Source: Liopterus haemorrhoidalis (taxonomy: Eukaryota; Arthropoda; Insecta; Coleoptera; Dytiscidae). From it: DNA of 64,000 nt. The notes beneath the pieces are model-generated. The model had not been told where the DNA came from and made no database searches. It worked only from the letters and a program-made list of their open reading frames with translations. Where the stretch lies: assembly GCA_963971575.1 (NCBI GenBank), contig OZ020611.1:54593381-54657380 (forward strand), in the 5' to 3' direction. Below are positions 1 through 12,300 of this stretch, piece after piece. A program made the translations under genes and the position numbers. Within the stretch, counting starts at the first letter, position 1, and every line of letters begins with the position of its first letter.

Positions 1-1882
1 TAGATATTGGTAATTACAGGACCACCCTGCATAGTCACATCTACCTCTAGACTGGGCTGGCGGCCTTCTACCTTGCCCTGGACAGCTGATAGCCGCTGGA
101 GTCACTTCACAGTGGCTACGGAATTCATATCTCTCCCCATTTAGGTTTTTTTAGCGACCGACCAGAGAGCTGAGCGGAAGCTGGCATACGCCAACTATAT
201 AACGCTGGAGTCTGGCCGTAATATACGTTATACTACGAAATCCTGAAATATTTACAACTACATTAATTTCTAGCAGTTAATCATGAATATTAAACGTGTG
301 AGAGAATATTAAAATAATTTTTGCCTTTACATACTTATATCCTTAAATATGTTACATTGCAACGGGCAACATTTAACTGTTAACCCTATCTAAACACTGA
401 ATGTAACCTGTTGCCATAGATACGGCTATGACGTCATACACCGCCCCCCTTGCCGCCCTGGTGCAATGGGGCTTGAACCAGTCACACGGCACAGTTACCC
501 CATAGTCTATATTAAGTAGGTCAGGTTACTTTTAGAATTATTTGCCCTCTATATATAAACCCTGATAGAAATTTTCAATGAAAAGGTATATTCATTGATT
601 TTTAGCTCATACCTATGTTTTTACATTAAATCTAAATATGTAATTTGTATAGATTACAGATCTTACATATGACCTTGAAATAAAGCTTTATTTGAAGAAT
701 TTTTAAGTTGGAGACTGCTCAGAACTGACTTCTAATAACAATGCAGTGCGTCAGATGGAAACCAATAATTCTAAATCCACAATTAGTAAAAAATTGTTTA
801 ATTCTAACATTTATAAAAATAAACTGCATTAAATTATTGTTTTGAATGGAAAGTCAATGACCTGAGTTATTTTTAGAATAGTAACCATTTTCAAAACGAG
901 TGGCAGCACTTACTGGTAAATGAACAGAGACATCTATGTTTTTATATGTGAACTAAAACAGCTTTTAGTCATATGACCTGAGCTTTTTGCATCCACGTGA
1001 CTATATGAAAATGATGGCGCGTACATAGTAATTCAGTAGAATATTGCAGAAAACAAATAATTAAGAAATTGCTTTTAGGAAAATTTATCGAGTTAATAAT
1101 GTACACTTTTTTGTATTTCGTTTAAGGATTAAAGGTAGCTAGATAAGGTAATGTAAGGATAACTAAATAACGTTTAAGGTAAACTAGATTAAAGGGAGTG
1201 CAAAAGTAGAAATTGACAGCAAAAGCAAGAATTGTTTGGTGTTTAAGGAAAATTGTTCGAAAATAGATACAGAGCCGCAGTAAGGAAAACTTGCGCTATG
1301 GGCAAAACCTTGTTTTGGCGCCCTTGGCAAATAAATCCAAGTGATGAGCAAAAAAAAACAGGTCCTCACCTTTACACCCCATAGTCAAGCTGGTCAGAGC
1401 CCTTTTCCTTACTGCGCTAGGGACCACTGCTCCCTCCGCCCCCCCCCCTTACTGCGGCTATGATTAGATAGATATATACAGTGCGCAACATAAATTGGCG
1501 CCTGGTGCGTAAAATTATTTCTATTATTGTAAATTGTACTATTCTAAATTGGCGCCCGTCATTTTTTAACAATAAATTTATAAAAAATTAAAAAAAAAAA
1601 CATCCGTTGGTATTATTTTTTGGTTTAGTTTTAACCTTTTTCTTTGGTTTGGTTTAAATTGCAATATTAAAGATTATATTAACAAATTATGTTACAAATC
1701 TTTTAATAAACTCAAAAATCAGGATAATCAACCAGTGGTGGTGCTAACTCTGAAAACCGGGGGGGGGGGGTCAGGAAATTTTTTAGTAAATTTTGGGGGG
1801 GGCAAATACAAGTGATGACCTAAAAAAAGTCCTCACTACTAAAATACTTTTTTCTCCAAACAGTTCTGGGGGCCCCCCCAAA
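1..1882. other. AT-rich non-coding stretch, no gene seen
   Basis: I see no supportable gene here; the short open frames lack family motifs and are AT-rich. A 13-bp inverted repeat lies at 1273-1285 and 1447-1459 (AGCCGCAGTAAGG and its complement). There is a C run at about 1440-1448 and a G run near 1762-1772. Two copies of a small palindromic motif, GTGATGA/GACCT...GGTCCTCAC, lie at about 1339-1372 and 1808-1843. These look like debris of transposon ends. Confidence 0.5.
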
Positions 1883-2718
1883 CTTTGACCGATATAAACA
1901 ATATTTTGCAGATTTATTCTCTAAGAATCCACGAATATAATTACATACATAAATGCCTAAGGTTTCGTAGCCATAAACAAGAGACTCTAGATACTCCTGT
2001 TTCCTTTGACCGATATGAACAATATTTTGCACAATTATTTTCTAAGAATCTACGAATATAATTACATAAATAAATGTCTAGGGTTTTGTAGGCATAAACA
2101 AGAGACTGTAGATACTCCTGTTTCCTTTGACCGATATGAACAATATTTTGCAGATTTATTCTCTAAGGAACTGCGGATAAAATTTTATATATAAATGTTT
2201 TTTGTTTCGTAGGCATAAAAGAGAAACTCTAGACAAGCCTATATCCTTTAACCGATATGAACAATATTTTGCAGATTTATTCTCTAAGTATCTACGAATA
2301 TAATTACATATAGAAATGTCTAGGGTTTCGTAGTCATAAATTAACGTCTTAAATTATTTTTAGTTTTACAATATAAATGTAATGTACTAAGTAAAAATGA
2401 ATCGTTTTCTCATCTTAAAAAGTTAATGAATAAATAATCTAACTATATAATTAGCAAGTGTCTGTATGTAGTGTCGGTAACATTATGACATCAATTTTTC
2501 TAAAGTTCTCGTGATTGGCTAACTGGGGACACCATGTTTCTTGATTGGCTGACAGGTGACGCTTTCCCCCGTGATTAGCTAACTGGTGATATCCTGTCCC
2601 ATGATTAGCAGACTGGCGAAGAAATTAGGATACTTTAAAAAATAAAACCAAATACACATACAAACAATAGAAATTTTTATATTATAAATCCGTCATTGTT
2701 GACGGGTAATAACCTAGT
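1883..2718 (+). mobile_element. Helitron-like non-autonomous element with 121-bp tandem array
   Basis: Four tandem units start with CTTTGACCGATAT (CTTTAACCGATAT in the fourth) at 1883, 2004, 2125 and 2246, an exact 121-bp period. They are followed by about four degenerate ~31-bp units around the motif GTGATTGGCTAAC (about 2510-2610). The right end has a GC hairpin (CCGTCA...TGACGG) just before CCTAGT at about 2713-2718. A hairpin followed by CTAG/CTRR is what Helitron and Helentron 3' ends look like. The same array and end recur at 18581-18664 and 23495-23784, around an LTR element. No Rep/helicase coding is present. Class is inferred from end structure only; a satellite-carrying MITE is the alternative. 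Confidence 0.5.
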
Positions 2719-3129
2719 TTACTTAATAAAAGTTGAAGTTCAGGTTGACATAGGAACCAATAAACATGTATTATGTTTACATTGGCGTGCACTAATGCAC
2801 TGCAATTCGAAATAATATAGTTTGAATCTACTTTTCTTAAGTAAAAATCTTTTTAAAAATATTATTCTTTTATGAAATCAATTGTGTGTTGATTATAGTT
2901 TATTAATATAAAAAATAAAAAAATAAATGAAATTTGGTCGTTTGGCGCCCCTATAAATCCGGCGCCTGGTGCGACGGCACCGCTCGCAGCAACCTTGTTG
3001 CGGCACTGGATATATAGTTTATTATTCATGCTATTTCTGATTTGGAATCTACAAAAATCTTTACACTAGTACTGTTAATTGACATGTTCATAATTCTTAA
3101 ATATTAAATCAAAAAAAATATATATTGTC

Positions 3130-3330
3130 CCACTATAAACCGTATTCGCCGTACAGTACTGAGAACTAATAGAACCCGGTAAGTCTGCAACAAATATTAA
3201 AAACAGTCAAGGACCAAATACCGAGCCCTGTGAGACGCCGCTAATTACAGGACTTGGCAGAGAGAAGCTATCGCTAGATCGAGCTTGACGGTATAGATTA
3301 CAAAGATTAGTTTCGATACAATTGAGAAGT
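3130..3330 (-). pseudogene. LINE reverse-transcriptase fossil (jockey/CR1-like)
   Basis: Read on the minus strand, about 3170-3260 encodes a degenerate form of the RT motif SGVPQGSVLGPLLF (here with SGVSQGSVFGP, then a stop), followed by a hydrophobic LIF...DLP-like stretch. This is the RT block B region of jockey/CR1-type non-LTR retrotransposons. Only about 60 codons are recognisable and stops are present, so it is an old 5'- and 3'-truncated remnant. Confidence 0.6.
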
Positions 3331-5689
3331 GAAATACTACTTTAGAAGCAGTAAAAATGGCGGAACCTTGTGGAGATGTTACTTTAAATTGAGATTGGGA
3401 TATAATTGCATATGGGTGTCCACAGAAAAATTACCGGGTTGGGGGCGTAGTAAAACTGGGGAAACTTTTTTTTTTCTTTTTTTTTCTTTTGTTAATATCA
3501 AATAATTTTAATGTCTAGGAAGAAGTAGAAGTTTTTGCAAAAAACGATTCAATACTCAATAGATTTGTAGAGATTTTTTTAAAATTTTATTTTGAATATT
3601 AAGCAGTTTTTATAGACATTGGCATATTTAATTTTTTAAATTTCGTTATTATTTTGGAAAAAAAAACATAAATAATTTTGCATTTTCAAATACCCGCCAT
3701 TGTGACGTTGCTGCCGCCATGTATGTTCTGAATATTAAATCACCAGATAGAACCAGGATCAGCTTCTTTTCTCACCTTTAATGAAGGGCACCTTTACTGG
3801 CTTAACACAAGGAGCACAATAAAAAAATTAAAATAAAATACATACAACTTAAGGCAATGGTTCTGTATCAGTTATGTAGCGGGAATAGTACTGTTAAATG
3901 CGAAGCATTGCAATGTTGCCAGACGGAGACACTGACCAGGTTCCTTTTCGGATGAGCACGTTCACGACAATCGTGGGCCAGGACTCATGATCTGGATGAA
4001 AAACGCGAAACAAAGCGAATGGACTTTATTGAACGCAATGTCACGTGATTGTAGAATGTTGGAGATAGGATTGGATATATACAGGTTGATGGACTTACCT
4101 AGTGGTTGAAACGTCACGTAGCAAAGGGCCCCTTGAGATGCTGTAGTCTTCGTAGTACAGCAGGCCTGGAATGGAGAGTTTGGACACACAGCCACGATCG
4201 ATTTAACAAGTCCACACCGTAAATTCGCGAAATATACTAACACACACGAATGGGAATGCATGCATAAAATGCATTCACGACAACAAAGCAGAGTGAACGA
4301 ATTGAGGTAGAACTAGACTAATTCTACCTCTGCTTAAGAAAGCACGATACTAAGAACTCAGACGATACGGTGACCGAAATGAGCGCCTCAAATACACTAA
4401 GACACGAGACGAATGTATATAATATACATTCGTGCAACTGCAACAATGCAGGTAACCTCAACGTCTGTTGCGTACAGACAGAACTGAGTACAAAAACTAA
4501 TACGACACGGATGGTTCGAATATTATTCGGTAACTAAACTAAAAATAATGTTAGACTGAGAACTCCCCGCATAAATATTAATAATTCGCGGGACTGGCGC
4601 GAACAGGTACTTTAATTTTAAATGCTTCATATTTGAAAAATATATTCATTCACACGAATATGTTGAAAATATTGTTACATTCTCTTAACAAAGGGTACTT
4701 TGGTAGGATCTGAAGTAATTCAAAATATATGTCAATTTTTAAATTAATATTTCATATTCCAAATTTACCACATCACTAATTTGAAAATAATTTGCAATTG
4801 CACCAGACACATCGTCGTCTGTAGTGGTGAAAGGATTTACAAAAAATATTATGAATGAATCCATTTCAGAAAATTCCTGAAAACAAGAGCTAAACTCTTC
4901 AAAATTTTACAAAGCGAAGAAGGCAAACAATGTAAGAAACGAATTATATATCTTTACATTGTCCAAAAATTAGTTATTAGAATTTTTCTTTCCTTTATCA
5001 TCTATTTTGTTTCTGCAACAGTATGAAATGAACAGTAGATAAGTATTGTTTTGACGCCTATCGTGGTAAACGTCTGTCGACGAACTTATTTTATTAAACT
5101 ACATTATTATTTTTTTAAATTTAACGGTGGGCACCTTAAAACGGCTTGACGGGTACCAGTTCACTGATCCCTGAGATTATCATTTAGCATTAATTCTCAA
5201 TTCTATGAAAGATAACGTAAAGCATGTCGCTCAGCAAGCTGCGGTGTCGCTATAACTGGTTGTAGTTCTGTGAACTACACTTAATTAATAATTAAATCAA
5301 AAACTTACCTTTTGTCAAACAGCAAAATATAATTTACACAGAGTTGCACTAATAAAATTGCACTACTCTTAAGTGACCAGACATACCACATTCTACAGTA
5401 TTGTGCAGCATTTTCATCTCATGTAGCATAGCATGAAAGGGTATACTGCAAAGTTGTTGGTAAATGATAAAATGAGATAAATTTGAATAAAATTGTTTCT
5501 CTTTGCGGTAAAACTGGGTAACATATCCCTACACCCACATCGTTTTTTTTACAAAGTTCTATCAGAAGTAGAGAAATTCTACAATTAAAGTTTATGACCG
5601 GGATAAAATCGCATAAGATAAGACGCACCCCAAATTTATGAGATAATCTTTCGGAAAAAATATATTTTGTTATATAAAAAAAAAAAAAT
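3331..5689. other. Non-coding stretch without recognisable gene
   Basis: No convincing coding region. Small perfect palindromes occur (AATGCAT...ATGCATT near 4253-4275, GAATGTATATAATATACATTC near 4411-4431, and a hairpin of GAGGTAGAA/TTCTACCTC near 4303-4332). Homopolymer T runs lie near 3467-3490. It is probably transposon-derived, but I cannot name a family. Confidence 0.45.
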
Positions 5690-6824
5690 TATGTGAAGTG
5701 TGAATTTTCACACATTTCAGGGTTTTGTAGGTATTTTTTAAGTGTAAGAAGCCAACATAATACTGGACGTCTAGGAATATTTGTACTATTAATCACATCA
5801 AAATCAATAGTTTTTTGATAATCACTTTTCTTCGTTATTTGACAAAAATCTCAACGTTTTTTTTTTTTTCTGCATTTGCTTCGTATTCAAGTCTTCATTA
5901 GATTAATAAGAAATATATTGATAAATGATTTTTTTTCAATTTCAGAAACGTATTTCTCACTATTAACAATGTCTTACTTGATTTATTTTAAGTATTTTAT
6001 TACTACAAATGATATATTCCTCTTTGATACTTAAAAAACAAATATCTAATGTAATTAAATATGTTATTTCACAGCGTATAATTGTAAAATAAAATAACTG
6101 AACACTCCTGAACTCCTAACTGAACTGAAGTGTTGAGTGTAGTGTTGTGTGGTGTGTAACTCGGTTCGCAACTATTTAAAAAAATATATATTTTTTTTTT
6201 ATATTTTTAATTTTAAATAAAGACACGCACTATCTTAGGTATAAATACAAAAAATCAATAAAATTACTATCCATAATTTAGCCATGAATTAAAAAATAAT
6301 TAATATTATCAAAAACACAAAAACTGCCATATTTTTCAAAAACACAATCTGATCAAAATTTCCTCTCGCACGTTTCCATCTCAGATCAATGTATATTACT
6401 TAATTTTTTTTTTTTTTCAGGTTTTTAGTTCAACCCTTTTTGGTAAAAGGGTGCGGGACAAGAACTTTTTTTAGCACATTTTTGCCTAAAATCGTGTTAA
6501 AAGAAATGAATTTCAAAAAACTATCTATCGTTCCTTAGTCTACGTCTTAAGAGCTTTCTTTTGATACCACACAATAAATTTTAAAACAATATATTTTTTT
6601 TTATCAACGATACAAAAATAGACATTTTTCGAAAAACTTATTTGATCGAAAATTCCTGTTGAACTATTTCGATTCTCATCAATGTTCATTACGGTGACAT
6701 ATTTCAGATTTTTAGATACACCCCTCTGGGAGATAGGGTGAGGGACAAAAGTTTTTGACACATTTTGGCAAAAATCCTATAACAAAAAACTGATTTTCAA
6801 AAATAAAAATTTGTTTGTTGATCC

Positions 6825-7394
6825 TCAAAAGCAAAACAAGACAATGGCTTCATTCATTTGCAGAGTCTGGTTATAGAGTGATACCATCCTGTTAAGGGGG
6901 CTCATTCTGTGCTGATCGGTTGTAGCGTGCCGAACTTGAAATACTATATTTTTCCTTCTCGCTCCAACGCGTGGAATTTTGATATTAATCTGAGAAAGGA
7001 TTTCCGAACAAAACAGACCGCCATTTAGTATTTTGTGCAGCAGAAGTAAGCTGCTAGTATCACGCCTTTTACTTAATGCTACTACTGAATATTTTGCACG
7101 TAATACCTCAGATGATTCATATCTAGGATATAGGCCTGTTGTTCTAAATTCCACACTTCGCAAAAATTTCGTTTGCACTGACTCAATCAGTTTTATATAT
7201 TTAAAATGAAAGGGAGACCAAACCACAGACCCATATTCCAACCTACTTCTTACCAGACTATTAAATAAAGTTATATACGTCTGTGTTCTCCGGAAATCCC
7301 TTCCCATTCTCAATATAAATCCAATCAACTTATAGCATTCACTGACCGTTTTGGTTATATGAGTAACAAAGCTGAGACTTTCATCAATTTTCAA
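6825..7394 (-). pseudogene. LINE ORF2 C-terminal fragment (jockey/CR1-like)
   Basis: An open frame of 189 codons on the minus strand. It starts inside the RT thumb region (D-x-x-L-S-F-x-x-H-I motif, then a LGFI-x-R-x-x-R-DF motif) and continues with S-R-LEYGS-VVWSP, the conserved block that follows the RT in jockey/CR1-type elements. The catalytic FADD box and the endonuclease are missing, so it is 5'-truncated, as is usual for LINE insertions. The frame is fairly well kept, so the copy may not be very old. It sits inside repeat R1. Confidence 0.75.
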
Positions 7395-7476
7395 ATTTTC
7401 AAATTCAATTTCAGTTGTTTAAGCATGCCAAATTTCAACTTTCTATGTTAAGCCGTTTGACTACAATTTCTTCCGT

Positions 7477-7480
<4 letters not shown>

Positions 7481-7510
<30 letters not shown>

Positions 7511-7516
7511 CGACAA
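7481..7516 (+). repeat. (GACA)n microsatellite
   Basis: About eight CAGA/GACA units, part of the conserved tail of repeat R1. A shorter or diverged version is present at the other R1 tails (about 14190-14225 inverted, 32605-32615). Confidence 0.85.
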
Positions 7517-7599
7517 ACACATGAGTTACGTTATAAGGGCTTTTTGGTGGTCATACCTACAAAACCCTAAAAATATTCACAAATTCTAAATTTTTATTT

Positions 7600-7935
7600 A
7601 TAATTACGAGACCTTGTATCAGGCAAATTCAGTTCTTCTTTGCTCTCTGTACCATCACTCGTCTCGTTAATGCTACAGTTTTTATTATTTTCTTCTGAGC
7701 TATTGTTGTCAATCTCTTTAAAAACTAAGTCATCTTCGGTACTCTCTAATGCGTTACTTATTCCGCATAGCTTAAAAGGCTCATGGTCGAGTCCTTTACT
7801 CGATCAGCTGGCACCGTTGGTGAAACAACTTGCATTCTCTTGGAAACATGTTTCTGACAGGTCTCACAAAAAGGAGTTAAATGTTTTACCTAAATTTCTG
7901 CCTAATTCCAGTCAAAACAACATACAAAATATATG
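7600..7935 (-). pseudogene. Decayed unidentified minus-strand ORF
   Basis: On the minus strand, about 7890-7800 reads as a cysteine-containing segment (P-F-C-E-T-C-Q-K-H-V motif), then a stop. After a frame change, a Ser/Asn/Glu-rich tail ends in TRSRNYK and a stop near 7603. The composition is less random than its surroundings, which suggests a former coding sequence, perhaps of a transposon. I do not recognise the family. The plus-strand frame at 7640-7936 is the shadow of this. Confidence 0.25.
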
Positions 7936-8039
7936 ATTTTAACTTAGGGATTTAGGGATAACTTAGGGGTAAAATAATAGTAGGGCGCTAGGTAAGTTTT
8001 GAGATACGGGCTTACTTTTTAAACTTTTTCAAAGAACTT

Positions 8040-8400
8040 CCCATCACGTTCAATACAATTCGTCATATGTATAAATCACGTGTTAAAAATATCTTTCCAC
8101 TTTTCAGTTGGTACTTCTGCATTGGTTTGGTCCCAGGCTGCTAGAAGCTCATCGCCCTTAAGATGGCGGCCTTTAAACTTATCCTTGATGAAAAGGAAGA
8201 TTCCGAAATCACAAGGAGCAAGACCTGAACTATACAGAGGATGTTCTAATTCTTGTAGTCCAGAATTAGTAAAAAATTCTTTAGTTAGTTGAACTCCATG
8301 CGCGGGTGCATGATCTTCATGCAAGCGCCAAGTGTTCAGGCATAAATGTGGCCGTAAGTTTTGAAGAGACTGAATCAACTGAAGCAAACAAATCTAAACG
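8040..8400 (-). pseudogene. mariner-type transposase C-terminal fragment
   Basis: The minus-strand frame at 8076-8387 keeps the mariner C-terminal signature: a degenerate H-D-x-A-P-A-H motif followed about 34 residues later by L-A-P-C-D-F, the second and third catalytic positions of the DD34D triad. It is followed by LF-x-x-x-K and the K-G-R-H motif. The N-terminal helix-turn-helix and the first aspartate are missing. No terminal repeats are seen. Confidence 0.7.
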
Positions 8401-8857
8401 TACCATTTGGCCGTATCTGGTTATTGCTCTTCTAGAACAATTCTCGTAATAATCCCTCACTTACCGAAGAATACGACAATCATTTTTTTTTCACAGATAG
8501 GGGGTGGGCTGACAGGGCTACAGCCAGAGGCCCCCGATATTTAGGGGCCCCCAAATAACGTAATAAAAAAAAAATACTACAATTGAAAAGTTAATACTGA
8601 AAATAATTTATATGCAATTGAATGAAGAACTAAATTTATGAAATTATAAAGATGTTCAATCAGCTTGTTCGGAGAGGCTCTACTGTATTTGGTCGACTGC
8701 ACTTACTGCGTCGCTGGGCGCCGTTTTGGGCTGTACATTGCAAGGTCACATTTGCAATGTTACAAATACGAACGTCACATTTAGTCATTGATATACAAAT
8801 TGCTGTTGTTACGTGTGCCAAATACAAAAAATTTGAGTTTTCCAGTTTTATTTATAC

Positions 8858-10233
8858 CAGAGTTTCCCAAACTGTGCGCCGCGGCGCCCTAGGGTGCCCC
8901 GGAGACCCAGAAGACCCTTTTTTTGTGATCACTTTGTAGTTTAGGAGTGATGACCTTTTATTTTGTCATCACTATAGTTTAGAAGTGAGGACTTTTCTTT
9001 AGGTCATCAGTAGAGCCCTGCAAATCCGCGGGTATCCGCGGATTATCCGATTATCATGTGATTGTGTTCTGATTACGCAGTCCTCGGTTACCTTCGGTTG
9101 TCTGTATACACATGTGATATTTTGTAGCAGTCTATCTTACTCATGTTATTGTTATTAAGACAATTGTCTATAATCGAGATTGAGTTAAGACACTCAACAT
9201 AACTTTCTTTTTATTATTAAATATAGAAAATAATATTTTGGACAAAACTTGCCAAGTGTTGGTACACTTTCGATGTAATTCTTCCTACCTCTGCTCTAAT
9301 ACTGACATTTAAATCTAATGAACGTTGTTTTTTTTACATTAAACTGATTAGTAAGTTTTATTGTAAAACCAAAATTTACCTACATAAATTTTTCTCGAAT
9401 TTTTTTTTATGTAACCTGCCAATTTTTTTATACTACCCATAGTAAAAAGTCTTATTGATTCCAAAAATGTGAAAAATGACACATGTTGCTATTTGAATCC
9501 ATTCCATAACGCATGCGCGAAATGGCTTAAGAGAATTACTAGGTCACAAAAATATGAAGCACCTTCTGCCAAGTAACTTTTCTCAATTTTTTTTTTTTTT
9601 TTTTTTATAATTCAGTATGTAAAAAAATATAGCCACGTTGCATTACTTTTTCCTCACCTTGTAAAAGGTAAAACTGACGTGAGATGTTAGTTGACACTAA
9701 TATGGTACTTGACAGTAATATCAACACGTATTTCATGAGCAGAAGGCCACCTGCTCCCTACGAAAAAGGACGCTGAGGACCCCAAAATTGTTGTCGCTCT
9801 CTAGATTTCAAAGTTATTAGCGCATCTAGGTCCCAAAACTTTTGGCGACCCTTAGGTTAGGTTAGTAATATATAAACTGGTAAATCCAAAATTCAGTAGT
9901 GTTTTAGAGCAGCGATTACTAAATAAGGTGAAACATGTTTTTTCTAAACTGACAGCAAATCCTGTTGTGCGGATATTTTTGCGGATGCGGATTTATTATT
10001 TACAAATGCTACGGATACGGATCGGATGTGGATCATGGATATGCGGATGCGGCTAGGATGCGGATACAGAAAAGCATATTCGCGCATCACTTGTATTTTT
10101 ATATTTTCACCTGTCTAATAAAATAAAATGAAAATTAGAAAAATGATATAGACCAATGTATTGACTTGGGGCGCCGCGGGAAAATGTTAATACATTAAGG
10201 GCGCCGGGAATCGAAAAAGTTTGAGAACCACTG
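8858..10233 (+). mobile_element. Non-autonomous hAT element
   Basis: Both ends are hAT-like: CAGAGTTTCCCAAACT on the left and CAGTGGTTCTCAAACT (reverse complement) on the right, each followed by a GCGCC-rich block. The element is flanked by a perfect 8-bp duplication ATTTATAC (8850-8857 and 10234-10241), the hAT hallmark. No transposase coding is seen. A further insertion appears to start near 9010 (TAGAGCCCTGCAAATCCGCG) and run to about 10090, carrying many GGATGCGGATA-like subterminal repeats at about 9960-10075. Confidence 0.85.
9955..10080 (+). repeat. Degenerate GCGGATGCGGATA subterminal repeats
   Basis: About ten short units of the type GCGGAT / GGATGCGGATA lie near the right side of an element nested in the hAT at 8858-10233. 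A GCGGGTATCCGCGGATTATCC block lies near its left side (about 9028-9048). Clusters of short subterminal repeats are common transposase-binding arrays in hAT elements. Confidence 0.55.
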
Positions 10234-10737
10234 ATTTATACTTTATGTGGTGGTAATTTGTGGTTTTGGATTTAGACGACCTAAAAAGGTATGTTTTTGA
10301 TTTATATTACTAGAATTTGTGTAGTAGTATTTTTTTATTTATAATAGTTACTTGACGTATATTTTTTTTATGGAAAGGGATGTACTTTAAGAGATGATTT
10401 TTTTTTTCTTAAGTAAATAAACTTTATACTTTTAAACAATATACACGTTAGCTAACTTGAGTAGATACTGCCGCTGGTTCTCATAAGTTGAAACATCCTA
10501 ATAAGAAAAAAATCAAGGGTGTACTCCTAAAAAAAAAGTCAAGGCGCTTACGTCAGACAAAAAAAAAAACAAAGTTCAACATCTTGAAATATTTATTTGA
10601 AAATATTTAAATCAACATATTTAACCAAACTACACAAATATTCAGAAATATTCCTTACTATATAATAAGCGATAAAATTATGTCAAACTGACAAAAATAA
10701 ATTATATAGAGCGGCGCCCTGCCACTCAATAAAGGTA

Positions 10738-11574
10738 CGAGGGCGGCGTCATTTTGTATGTATTTATCTTCCTAATTATAATTCCTAATAATAAGTATAA
10801 TGGCAGTAAGCTGCAATTATTTATGTGTATGTATATACGAGTGTATAGTGGTATGTATGTATATATGTATTACTTTATTTATTCATGAATATCTATTTTG
10901 TCCCCTTCAAAGTAATTCCCACCAGATATTATACACTTGTGCCAACGCTTTTTCCAATCCTCGAAGCACTTGAAAAAATCATTTTTTGTGATCTTGTTCA
11001 GCTCCTCCTTCGATGCAGTCTTTATCTCCTCACTCGTAGCGTAGCGTCGTCCATTCATGGGCCTCTTCAGTTTCGGGAACAAGAAAAAGTCACAGGGGGC
11101 CAAATCTGGGGAATACGGTGGCTGCAGCATTATTAGTGTGTTGTTTTTGACCCAAAATTCGCGCACAAGCAACGATGTGTGTGCTCGGGCGTCCGGCACG
11201 CTCTTCGTCGTTCACATCTTCTCGGCCCTCTGAGAACATTTTGTACCACCGATAAACGTTGTTTCGGTCCAAGGTAGCTTCACCATATGCCACAGTCAAC
11301 ATTCGGAATGCGTCCGCGCACTTAATTTTGTTTTTCACACAAAATTTGATACAGATTCTTTGATCCATTTTTTGGTATAGGCAAAAATCGAAGACGAGCC
11401 AAAACACGTGCAAGCAAAGCAACTGTCAAAAATTAACTGAACATTCAAAATGGCCGAACTTGTCGGCATAAGTGAGAGACATGAGTACCAACATAACGCC
11501 ACAAAAAAATCGAAAATCGAATATACGTAACCCGCGGAAATTCAAAATTCGCGATAGTTTTTGAACAGACCTCG
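10738..11574 (-). mobile_element. Internally deleted mariner element
   Basis: The right end reads (minus strand) CGAGGTCTGTTCAAAAACTA beside a TA (11575-11576). The left end begins CGAGGGCGGCGTC beside a TA (10736-10737). On the minus strand, 11370-11200 encodes the mariner N-terminal helix-turn-helix (ending in NVYRWYKMFSEGRE, then D-x-x-R-x-GRPS). 11199-10879 encodes the C-terminus (PPYSPDLAPCDFFLFPKLK and the conserved E-G-D-K-I tail, with a stop). The central part with the first two catalytic aspartates is deleted and the halves are out of frame, so no active enzyme can be made. Confidence 0.8.
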
Positions 11575-11974
11575 TATGTGTATAATTTTATAGGCTTAAT
11601 AATTTTATTAATTCAATAAATTGTTTGCGTATGAATTACTAATATATTTTAAACCCCCTTAGGTCTTATTTATATTCTATTAAAATATGAATATATTTTT
11701 ACACATTTCAGGTTTTGTTAAAGCAAAATAATAGATTATGAAGAAAAAACTTGTAAAATCGAATTAATAAAATGCATTTTTTCTTTTTCATTTTCTTATG
11801 TTATTGGAATGTCTGTATTTGAGCGATATAAATATGTGCATATATATGACCAGAATATGATCATTTTTTACTAGTAAACAAAAATCTAGGGCAAAAAACT
11901 AGGATAGTTTGATAATAGGGCCCCGACATATTTTTCAGCCAGGGGCCTCGTACAAGCTAAATCCGCCCCTGCAG

Positions 11975-12300
11975 AGGGGAAACAAAAAATAATTGCAAGA
12001 TTACGCTGCGAAAATAAAACAAAAACAACTTTTGTTTAGACAGTGAGACAGAAAAACTGTGCAAGATTTGTGGAAGGGCACAGGAAAATATAGAACATAT
12101 AAGAGAGTGCAAGGAGATGGAACTGACGAGGAACAGAGAACAGTTATTGGATAAAGAAGTAGGGGGAGTGGAGTGGATGAAGCAGGTGAAGTAAAGAAGA
12201 GTTCAGTTCAACAATAATAGCCAGAGGACCTGAAGAAAAAATACCCAATGTATTGTATATTATATTATTAAAGTTTATATTGTTAGATTATATAATCTAT
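11975..12300 (+). pseudogene. 5'-truncated LINE copy (same family as 57893-62623)
   Basis: In frame from about 12040 the sequence reads like the C-terminal zinc-knuckle region of the intact LINE at 59213-62497: E-K-L-C-K-I-C...E-N-I-E-H...E-C-K-E, then V-x-W-M-K-Q-V-K and a stop at about 12193. Upstream, about 11990-12035 matches the A-R-L/F-R-C segment in another frame. It is a dead, short 3' copy. The last residues and the AT-rich tail support a LINE 3' end. Confidence 0.75.

Larger units (their letters stand above)
5690..7575 (+). repeat. Dispersed repeat family R1 with inverted ends, LINE fossil nested
   Basis: The left end carries GTGTGAATTTTCACAC then AGGGTTTTGTAGGTAT (about 5698-5735). 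The right end carries the inverse, ATACCTACAAAACCCT, at about 7554-7570, preceded by a (GACA)n run at about 7481-7510. Inside are two tandem copies of a ~250-bp module (about 6330-6580 and 6585-6830) that recurs at 32170-32420, 51120-51360 and, inverted, 51695-51920. A LINE fragment (6825-7394) sits inside. Other ends of this family are at 14150-14290, 31602-32661 and 53300-53360. I do not know the superfamily. Confidence 0.5.
8499..11972 (+). mobile_element. Possible hAT element carrying nested hAT and mariner
   Basis: The left sequence near 8499-8550 (AGGGGGTGGGCTGA then GAGGCCCC then GGGGCCC) matches, in order, the reverse complement of 11910-11972 (CAGGGGCGGATTTA, GAGGCCCC, GGGGCCC). That would make an inverted-end pair of hAT type, with the elements at 8858-10233 and 10738-11574 nested inside. 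I could not find an exact 8-bp target duplication, so the call is tentative. Confidence 0.35.

Noticed and set aside
8652..8939. 95-codon plus-strand frame
   Set aside because: It crosses the left border of the hAT element at 8858 and has no motif.
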